Shown one piece after another: positions 20,901-24,493 of a DNA stretch of 24,493 nucleotides. Positions within the stretch are counted from its first letter, which is position 1; each line of letters starts with the position of its first letter. Source of the DNA: Phallusia fumigata (Eukaryota; Chordata; Ascidiacea; Phlebobranchia; Ascidiidae); NCBI GenBank assembly GCA_008931825.1, contig QXVZ01010838.1, forward strand, positions 4,577 through 29,069, written 5' to 3'. The position numbers and the translations under genes are program-made. The notes under the pieces are model-generated. The model ran no database searches. It saw only the letters and a list, made by a program, of their open reading frames with translations, and had not been told where the DNA came from.

Positions 20901-23900
20901 AAGTTCAAAAGAATTTCCTAACAGTAAATAACGCATGACGAATGTTGGTCAAATTCTCGGGTACCCGAGATTTTCGCCCGGGTATGCCAGGCATACCCCG
21001 CATACCCGTGTTCGGCGCCTATGGTGTAGTGTACAACTTTGCATATGTGGGGACCCATGCGTTTCTTCCTGCAGGTACAATCATTTCATAAAAACTTTGG
21101 TAACTTTAAGACCCTATGTAAAATAACATTTGTTGGTCGTGTATGGTACATAAAATGCACAACTTGCCATTTTAAATCCAACAGTGTGGGTGACCTAAAA
21201 ATAAAAAACCTCTGTGTCAAAATACATGCTGACCGATTTACTGCCTGCAATTAACCCAAGGTCTGACAATTTTTTTTTTGATAGGAATGTGTAAGTTACT
21301 AACTGACTTTTTTGTGTAATAGCGCAACTTTAAATGAATTACGAGAAGAGTTGGTGAATGAAAAACTGAATTGCCAACAAAAACAAGCTGAACTTGAACG
21401 TCTTCAAAGTGATCTAAACAGCATCGGGTTGAGCCAGGAAGATTTGTTAAAGGCATCATCCAACAAAGATAATGAGTAGGCTATAACATTTCAACGTGTA
21501 AAACAAAACATGATTTAAAGTAAAAAAAATTGTTTTGATCAACTATCAGGAGGTTCACAGCACTTGAATCAAGGTTTGAATCAACATTAAAAAAGTCTTT
21601 GGAAGCAAAGGAAAACAAAATTAGTTCCCTTGAGTCTCGATTGCAGGAATCTGTTCATCTTAATAATAAATTAAGGACTGACTTAAGGGTTAGTAGTGAG
21701 CCGTTGAAGGCAATTTTATCCTATTTTGCCATTTGTTGCATAATTAAGGCTAATTGTTGCATATCGGTGGGGCAATGTTGTATCTTGGCAAAATGTAAAA
21801 ATTAGTTTGTTTTAAAAAAGAATANTCAAAAAAAACAAGTTATTGATAAGTAGGTCAAAAAATAGTTCAATCAGAAATACTATTGACATCTCTATGTTAT
21901 TGTGGCTGATTATAGGCTCATTTTGTAAAGGGGAGAGTTTTTTTTTCTTTTTTCTACCCTGCAGGTTTATCTAGACTCTTTTGACAGGAATTACTCGCTA
22001 AAATAGTCTGAATTAGTAATGCCTGAATTTGATGAAATCTAGACAGTTTGTAGATCATGTAATTGTCCTCGATGTAGATCATGCCATTGTCCTGATTGTT
22101 GTATTTGACCCTATAGCCCCAGCTGTTACTCCATTACTCCCTAAAATGGGTCAAATTATTAAACGATGTCCGACCTGGGTAAAATATGAAGAGTTTGTTT
22201 AACATGTTATATGGTTACAATCATTTCAAAAACTCTAAGACCCTATGTAAAAAAACATTTGTTGGTCCTGTATGGTACATAAAATGCACAACTTGCCATT
22301 TTAAATCCAACAGTGTGGGTGACCTAAAAATGAAAAACCTCAGTGTCAAAATACATGCTGACTGATTTACTGCCTGCAGTTAACCCAAGTTCTGACAATT
22401 TTTTTTGTAGGAATGTGTAAGTTACTAATTGACTTTTTTGTGTAATAGCGCAACTTTAAATGAATTACGGGAAGAGTTGGTGAATGAAAAACTGAATTGC
22501 CAACAAAAACAAGCTGAACTTGAACGTCTTCAAAGTGATCTAAACAGCATTGGGTTGAGCCAGGAGGATTTGTTAAAGGCATCATCCAACAAAGATAATG
22601 AGTAGGCTATAACGTTTCAACGTGTAAAACAAAACATGATTTAAAGTAAAAAAAATTGTTTTGATCAACTATCAGGAGGTTCACAGCACTTGAATCAAGG
22701 TTTGAATCAACATTAAAAAAGTCTTTGGAAGCAAAGGAAAACAAAATTAGTTCCCTTGAGTCTCGATTGCAGGAATCTGTTCATCTTAATAATAAATTAA
22801 GGACTGACTTAAGGGTTAGTAGTGAGCCGTTGAAGGCAATTTTATCCTATTTTGCCATTTGTTGCATAATTAAGGCTAATTGTTGCATATCGGTGGGGCA
22901 ATGTTGTATCTTGGCAAAATGTAAAAATTAGTTTGTTTTAAAAAAGAATACATCTGGACCCAATCTGATGTAGTATAATAAACATGCAAGTATAATAAAT
23001 TTGATGGGAAACTTTTTTAATCTGACCAGTCAAATATGTTGTAGTTAAGTGTTAAAACCTTTGTTTGTAATGTTACAGGGTTTACTTATTTAAGAGATAA
23101 ATGTCCTAGAGAACTTTGCCACACACAAAAACTACATGCTTTCCAAAAACGACAATTGTTAAGTTTTTTGTTGTTTTTTCTATAAAGGCTCTGAAACATG
23201 ATTACGAATCATTGTCTCAGCGACACCAGGAAGAAGTTATGTCAGTAGATCCAAAACGACCAAACAAGGATTATGCCTCGTCAGAGATTTTGAAAATTAA
23301 AGATCATCTTATATCTGTTGAGCGAAAGGTAAGCTATTTAACTACAAATATGTGGGCCAAATATTTATGAAACTGTTTTTTTTTACAGAATGCAACACTT
23401 TTAGCTGAAAATGGGTCCTTAAAAACATCCTCACAAGATCTGCAAAGTCATGTAAAATCTTTAAAATCACAGATTACCAATATTCAAAGACAACAAGAAA
23501 AAACTCAAGAAACTAATTCAAATTTACAAAAACAATGCATTAAACTTCAGGTATTTCTGTTCTGCTCAGTGATGCCACATTTAAGCTTATGTAGTTGTTT
23601 CGCATATGCTTACATTTGTACAGGTTGAAAATTCCACATTGCAATCACAATGCAGTTCGCTGATGTCACAAAATACACAGTCCAACACAACACAAGTGGC
23701 AAGTGAAAGTGAAAAACAGGAACTCCTAAAAAAATTTGAAACTGTAGCAGAAGAAAAAAAACTTTTGGAAAAAGATCACGATGACATGAGCTTATTACAT
23801 GAGAGACAGACTGTTGAACTGGAAAACTTGCTGCAGGATCAACAAAAGCTAAAACAACAAAATCGCCAATTGCGATCAGATGTGTGTATTTTTTCAACCT

Positions 23901-24471
23901 TTTTTTGGCTAGTGAAAGAAACATATTAAATGTACAACGTTTAGGCCATCCTTGTCATATCCCGCTGTGTAACTTTTATACCTTTCCAAACTTTTTTGCA
24001 AAGTGGAAAACTTTTTCACAGTCAGCCCAATCAGTCTTGAGGGGGAATAGGGGGCAACAATCTGCTTTTCAGGAAAGATAAAAACATCCTTTTCTAAGAA
24101 CTGNGCGATCAGATGTGTGTATTTTTTCAACCTTTTTTTGGCTAGTGAAAGAAACATATTAAATGTACAACGTTTAGGCCGTCCTTGTCATATCCCGCTG
24201 TGTAACTTTTATACCTTTCCAAACTTTTTTGCGTGGAAAACTTTTTCACAGTCAGCCCAATCAGTCTTGAGGGGGAATAGGGGGCAACAATCTGCTTTTC
24301 AGGAAAGATAAAAACATCCTTTTCTAAGAACTGTGCTTTTTTACAGCTAAAGAATACAGAAGAAAAGCTGCAATCAATCAAAAGACGAAGTTCTCAGGAG
24401 CAACATCAAAGGGAAACAGAAACACACAGTGTGTCAGAAACTTTTGGTGCACTAAAAGAGGCTCATGAAAA
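8855..24471 (+). CDS. CCDC88: CCDC88-family (Girdin/Daple) HOOK-domain coiled-coil protein; C-terminus beyond window
   Basis: Twenty-seven exons with GT/AG borders and matching phases give about 1,213 codons without a stop, omitting the duplicated exon 22/23 copy. Residues 1-206 form a HOOK-type N-terminal domain (ASPLVQW, LIDGVVLNEIMLQID, NDANLILQNLTILL, KLLLLILGCAVQ, NVLNLQWEDV). From about residue 207 a heptad-rich coiled coil runs to the window end. Known of the family: Girdin, Gipie and Daple (CCDC88A/B/C in vertebrates) link microtubules, dynein cargo, actin and G-protein or Akt/Wnt signalling in the cytoplasm. The family's GBA motif and C-terminal binding regions would lie downstream, so I cannot say whether they exist here. 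Block-by-block agreement with vertebrate Girdin (for example VENSTLQSQCSSLMSQNTQ) makes this more than a generic coiled-coil match. Confidence 0.92.
8927..9324. other. CCDC88 intron 1
   Basis: AT-rich intron of 398 bp with nothing recognisable inside. Confidence 0.6.
9325..9407 (+). CDS. CCDC88: CCDC88 exon 2 (HOOK domain)
   Basis: Residues 25-52, including DIEDLIDGVVLNEIMLQ, the HOOK-domain helix that reads ALVDGVFLNQVMLQI in vertebrates. Acceptor TTTAG, donor GTAAGT, phase 2. Confidence 0.88.
9463..9705 (+). repeat. tRNA-derived SINE
   Basis: A-box-like TTAGTAATTAGC (about 9471-9482) and B box GGTTCTAATCC (9510-9520) with tRNA-like spacing. About 160 bp of unrelated body and an A-rich tail (AAAATGAAACAAACAAAC) follow. 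This pol III promoter plus body plus tail is the standard SINE layout. I did not find clear target duplications. Confidence 0.65.
10648..11127 (+). repeat. Left contig copy of a 480-bp direct duplication
   Basis: Identical in length to 11303-11782 with about four single-base differences (for example GCCAAAACAATTCGGTCG versus GCCGAAACAATTCGGCCG). It ends exactly at the gap, so it is probably an unmerged contig end. Confidence 0.85.
11128..11302. other. Assembly gap (175 N)
   Basis: Run of N between two copies of the same 480 bp. Real missing sequence may be zero. Confidence 0.95.
11303..11782 (+). repeat. Right contig copy of the 480-bp duplication
   Basis: Starts exactly after the gap with the sequence that begins at 10648, and runs past the point where the left copy stops. 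Divergence under 1 percent fits two alleles. Confidence 0.85.
12900..13008 (+). CDS. CCDC88: CCDC88 exon 3 (HOOK domain)
   Basis: Residues 52-88: DPRPKNPVVNKNVRNDANL then ILQNLTILLCHVKSYYE. The vertebrate pattern is INPK...VNKKVNNDASLRMHNLSILVRQIKFYY. Donor GTACCT. Confidence 0.9.
13075..13203 (+). CDS. CCDC88: CCDC88 exon 4 (HOOK domain)
   Basis: Residues 89-131, ending ELEKLLLLILGCAVQ, the most conserved helix of CCDC88/HOOK proteins. Phase 0 both sides. Confidence 0.92.
13653..13736 (+). CDS. CCDC88: CCDC88 exon 5 (HOOK domain)
   Basis: Residues 132-159: CDHRETFVETMKQL then TYEGMEVMMNHIKN. Acceptor TTTTTGCAG, donor GTTTGT. Confidence 0.85.
13797..13937 (+). CDS. CCDC88: CCDC88 exon 6 (end of HOOK domain)
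   Basis: Residues 160-206: NTDNVLNLQWEDVSEIPQEE then LKILLQRMSIHVHNLVTERD. The family has ENVFDLQWMEV and HLKRLIDERD at these points. Confidence 0.9.
14210..14370 (+). CDS. CCDC88: CCDC88 exon 7 (HOOK to coiled-coil linker)
   Basis: Residues 207-260. A Ser/Thr/Pro-rich stretch (GETSPKHRDGLTSPATKQHL) followed by VELNDVKARLRKARQEL, where vertebrate Girdin has VELADAKAKIRRLRQEL. The coiled coil starts here. Phase 2. Confidence 0.9.
14371..14771. other. CCDC88 intron 7
   Basis: 401-bp AT-rich intron; no repeat or RNA recognised. Confidence 0.6.
14772..14853 (+). CDS. CCDC88: CCDC88 exon 8
   Basis: Residues 260-287, DEKVEENSDLKQEVHES then QNKLKELKEQ; coiled coil. Confidence 0.82.
14963..15141 (+). 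CDS. CCDC88: CCDC88 exon 9
   Basis: Residues 288-347. It contains NLVNDARGARTLRDENDIL and KLKDIDFYRQRVEEIREDN, matching the family's NLLSDARSARMYRDELD and DIEFYKARVEELKEDN. This block is highly specific for Girdin-type proteins. Confidence 0.92.
15416..15542 (+). CDS. CCDC88: CCDC88 exon 10
   Basis: Residues 347-389: LHDTKNLLEEQLESTRFRLD then DLVDVEKKMIEMKQQIHEM; aligns with LLETKTMLEDQLEGTRAR of the family. Confidence 0.88.
15543..15858. other. CCDC88 intron 10
   Basis: 316-bp AT-rich intron; nothing recognised. Confidence 0.55.
15859..15994 (+). CDS. CCDC88: CCDC88 exon 11
   Basis: Residues 390-435: REKDKLQIQELMDVNSTLQ, then SMNESGSLAYQLEQA, like the family's SMDESLHLGWELEQ. Acceptor CTGCAG, donor GTTAGT, phase 1. 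Confidence 0.86.
16067..16203 (+). CDS. CCDC88: CCDC88 exon 12
   Basis: Residues 435-480, with HTRALRLEKENKHLQTLVNT matching SSRLLKLEMENQSLTKTVEE of the family. Confidence 0.86.
16308..16385 (+). CDS. CCDC88: CCDC88 exon 13
   Basis: Residues 481-506: LAQLEKENTRLSNKVTQLQD, coiled coil, phase 0 both ends. Confidence 0.85.
16513..16734 (+). CDS. CCDC88: CCDC88 exon 14
   Basis: Residues 507-580; the SSERRIAELEAENDQLLKT segment aligns with SERQIKILEQENEHLNQT in Girdin. It ends KAIEKENK, like KDIEKENK. Confidence 0.88.
16735..17251. other. CCDC88 intron 14
   Basis: Contains a fragment of dispersed repeat R2 (about 16868-16945), recognised by TAGTGGGTGCCCTGC and AAAATGGGTCAAATTAT. The rest is featureless AT-rich sequence. 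Confidence 0.55.
16868..16945 (+). repeat. Dispersed repeat R2 fragment (intron 14)
   Basis: Shares the 17-mer AAAATGGGTCAAATTAT (16896-16912) with 19338-19354, 20650-20666 and 22143-22159 (the last is an assembly duplicate of the third). Confidence 0.55.
17252..17377 (+). CDS. CCDC88: CCDC88 exon 15
   Basis: Residues 581-622: VLSELVKDVTSKLHKSEYEQ then KQLTEKVLEMKESVEQAEIM; matches KILHESIKETSSKLSKIEFEK of the family in register. Confidence 0.85.
17605..17726 (+). CDS. CCDC88: CCDC88 exon 16
   Basis: Residues 623-663, ENVKLEKQNVTLEKTVKKLE and a second heptad block ending NLDVENR. Phase 2. Confidence 0.85.
17858..17966 (+). CDS. CCDC88: CCDC88 exon 17
   Basis: Residues 663-699: QLKKRVEHLTNLTDQFESLE, corresponding to KLKKTLDSFKNLTFQLESLE of Girdin. 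Confidence 0.88.
17967..18545. other. CCDC88 intron 17
   Basis: 579 bp. Most of the second half is an inverted partial copy of repeat R1 (about 18215-18445). Confidence 0.6.
18215..18445 (-). repeat. Dispersed repeat R1, inverted partial copy
   Basis: Its reverse complement (CATTTCCTTTATTACATTGG, CCCTAATTCCCACAGCATTT, AACATGATTGTTTTTGCT, ACATATGGG) tracks 3210-3335 with few changes. GGGACCC motifs lie at both ends. Confidence 0.65.
18546..18683 (+). CDS. CCDC88: CCDC88 exon 18
   Basis: Residues 700-745: VESLKKSCSKMTELEQDKLE then a block ending KVKAKQTEKLE. The family has VESLKCASMKMAQLQLENKE and ASFKKTERLE. Confidence 0.88.
18684..19709. other. CCDC88 intron 18
   Basis: 1 kb intron carrying R2-like fragments at about 19190-19215 and 19310-19390. 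The short open frame that continues exon 18 into this intron is ordinary read-through. Confidence 0.55.
19310..19390 (+). repeat. Dispersed repeat R2 fragment (intron 18)
   Basis: CCCCAGCTGTTTCCCC, then AAAATGGGTCAAATTAT and AAACAATGTTTAAAT, in the same order as in introns 14 and 21. Confidence 0.55.
19710..19820 (+). CDS. CCDC88: CCDC88 exon 19
   Basis: Residues 746-782: EELENEMERLRSQLDLTKQR then LHSRENDLHQLERNYEK. A second in-frame acceptor nine bases upstream (exon start 19701) would add Ile-Val-Gln. I chose the downstream one because of its TTGTACAG context, but either is possible. Confidence 0.8.
19964..20116 (+). CDS. CCDC88: CCDC88 exon 20
   Basis: Residues 783-833; includes KVKRLEKVDKENQELVEKNS. 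Heptad repeats throughout, Asn/Lys-rich middle. Donor GTATGG. Confidence 0.84.
20182..20345 (+). CDS. CCDC88: CCDC88 exon 21
   Basis: Residues 834-888: TSECETAQSELTNLSRQNKN and onward to LQKKQVID. Phase 2 donor GTAGGT. Its last 24 bases are repeated at 21826-21849 after the single N. Confidence 0.84.
20346..21322. other. CCDC88 intron 21 (copy A)
   Basis: Contains R2 repeat sequence (about 20615-20700) and the copy-specific GC-richer insertion. Short open frames in the insertion show no coding signature. Confidence 0.6.
20705..21073. mobile_element. Copy-specific insertion in intron 21, possible MITE or SINE
   Basis: Present in copy A, absent from copy B. It is GC- and CpG-richer than the intron. 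It has a perfect 14-bp palindrome CTCGGGTACCCGAG (20956-20969), a perfect 9-bp inverted repeat with one-base spacer GGGTATGCC-A-GGCATACCC (20980-20998), and a GGGGACCCATGCG stretch like the R1 end motif. No clear terminal repeats or target duplication, so the class is unknown. Confidence 0.45.
21323..21475 (+). CDS. CCDC88: CCDC88 exon 22 (copy A)
   Basis: Residues 888-939: ATLNELREELVNEKLNCQQ, then LERLQSDLNSIGLSQEDLL. Vertebrate Girdin has TLREDLVSEKLKTQQ and LEKIGLNKERLL. Phase 2 on both sides. Confidence 0.9.
21550..21688 (+). CDS. CCDC88: CCDC88 exon 23 (copy A)
   Basis: Residues 939-985: FESTLKKSLEAKENKISSLE then SRLQESVHLNNKLRTDLR. The family has LESTLKKSLEIKEEKIAALE, near identity. 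It ends in phase 0 and must join exon 24. Confidence 0.92.
21825..21825. other. Single N, contig join
   Basis: One ambiguous base exactly between the two copies of the exon 22-23 region. Confidence 0.9.
22449..22601 (+). CDS. CCDC88: Exon 22, duplicate copy B
   Basis: Encodes the same residues as 21323-21475 with only silent changes seen (CGA/CGG, ATC/ATT, GAA/GAG). It should replace, not follow, copy A in the transcript. Confidence 0.8.
22676..22814 (+). CDS. CCDC88: Exon 23, duplicate copy B
   Basis: No difference from 21550-21688 seen. This copy is contiguous with exon 24, so on its own haplotype it is the working exon. Confidence 0.8.
22815..23187. other. CCDC88 intron 23
   Basis: 373 bp, AT-rich; the part up to 22950 belongs to the duplicated block. 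Nothing else recognised. Confidence 0.6.
23188..23328 (+). CDS. CCDC88: CCDC88 exon 24
   Basis: Residues 986-1032: ALKHDYESLSQRHQEEV, then SSEILKIKDHLISVERK. The family has NYEALKQRQDEER and TRELLKVKDRLIEVERN. Confidence 0.9.
23389..23550 (+). CDS. CCDC88: CCDC88 exon 25
   Basis: Residues 1033-1086: NATLLAENGSLKTSSQDLQS, then a Gln/Asn-rich coiled coil ending CIKLQ; aligns with NATLQAEKQALKTQLKQLE. Confidence 0.9.
23624..23881 (+). CDS. CCDC88: CCDC88 exon 26
   Basis: Residues 1087-1172. VENSTLQSQCSSLMSQNTQ is nearly the vertebrate VENSTLNSQSTSLMNQNAQ; LLHERQTVELENLL also matches. The donor is GAT|GTGTGT. Its last ten bases recur at 24105-24114 after a single N. Confidence 0.92.
23872..24103 (+). 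repeat. Copy A of 3' duplication (232 bp)
   Basis: Covers the last ten bases of exon 26 and most of intron 26; repeated after the N at 24104. Confidence 0.85.
24104..24104. other. Single N, contig join
   Basis: One ambiguous base separating two near-identical copies, as at 21825. Confidence 0.9.
24105..24333 (+). repeat. Copy B of 3' duplication (229 bp)
   Basis: Differs from copy A by GCCATCC/GCCGTCC and a three-base deletion before GTGGAAAAC. It begins inside the exon 26 end and has no acceptor for those ten bases. Confidence 0.85.
24347..24471 (+). CDS. CCDC88: CCDC88 exon 27
   Basis: Residues 1173-1214: LKNTEEKLQSIKRRSSQEQ, then SVSETFGALKEAHEK. Acceptor TTTTTTACAG. The donor AA|GTGAGA is strong. 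Unspliced, the frame would end at once (AAG TGA), but the family continues for hundreds of residues, so splicing is preferred. Confidence 0.82.
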
Positions 24472-24493
24472 GTGAGAATATCACCTAACCATT

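Larger units (their letters stand above)
20322..21824 (+). repeat. Copy A of exon 22-23 duplication (1,503 bp)
   Basis: Runs from inside the end of exon 21 to the single N at 21825 and is repeated at 21826-22950. It carries about 370 bp (roughly 20705-21073) absent from copy B. Confidence 0.85.
21826..22950 (+). repeat. Copy B of exon 22-23 duplication (1,125 bp), probable false duplication
   Basis: Starts mid-exon with the last 24 bases of exon 21 and has no acceptor for them. It repeats exons 22 and 23 with the same protein sequence and scattered intronic differences. Splicing exon 23 to exon 22B reads CGC AAC TTT AAA TGA, an immediate stop. Confidence 0.85.

Noticed and set aside
20703..21254. 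Three short open frames in the intron 21 insertion
   Set aside because: They are absent from the other copy of the intron, have no recognisable protein, and lie between well-supported exons.
21238..22585. Minus-strand frames of 72-73 codons opposite exon 22 in both copies
   Set aside because: They are antisense shadows of the conserved coiled-coil exon.
24347..24474. Natural protein end at AAG TGA
   Set aside because: The stop overlaps a strong GTGAGA donor, and the CCDC88 family extends much further.

Overview
The window looks like AT-rich, intron-dense animal DNA, most likely from a solitary tunicate such as Ciona. The evidence is small exons with canonical GT/AG sites, introns of mostly 100-1000 bp, degenerate non-autonomous transposons, a tRNA-type SINE, and deuterostome-like protein sequence. 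The species is an inference. Protein comparisons below are from memory of the families, not from a search. I found no bacterial, phage or CRISPR features.

Left part (1-5684, minus strand): five exons of a bHLH-PAS transcription factor. They hold a start codon, a full bHLH domain and most of PAS-A, and they join in one continuous 237-codon frame. The closest family I recognise is NPAS1/NPAS3 (Drosophila trachealess). The rest of the gene lies beyond base 1. Its introns carry two direct copies of a roughly 0.5 kb dispersed repeat.

Middle (5685-8854): a head-to-head intergenic region of about 3.2 kb. From about 6.2 to 8.2 kb it is visibly richer in CpG than its surroundings. It contains the 3' half of an initiator tRNA-Met (minus strand), a possible tRNA-SINE fragment and one consensus CRE.

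Right part (8855-24471, plus strand): 27 exons of a CCDC88-family gene (Girdin/Daple), about 1,213 codons of unbroken frame. An N-terminal HOOK-type domain (exons 1-6) is followed by a long coiled coil. The C-terminal part lies past the window end. Intron 2 holds a tRNA-derived SINE and two nested hAT-like elements, one inserted in the other, each with its own 8-bp target duplication.

Assembly: all three runs of N (11128-11302, 21825, 24104) separate near-identical direct copies (480/480, 1503/1125 and 232/229 bp). The second pair duplicates exons 22 and 23 in an order that would break the reading frame. These are best read as unmerged overlapping or allelic contig ends, not biological duplications. 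The two genes are unrelated in function: one is a DNA-binding regulator, the other a cytoplasmic cytoskeleton/trafficking and signalling scaffold. Only their divergent arrangement links them.
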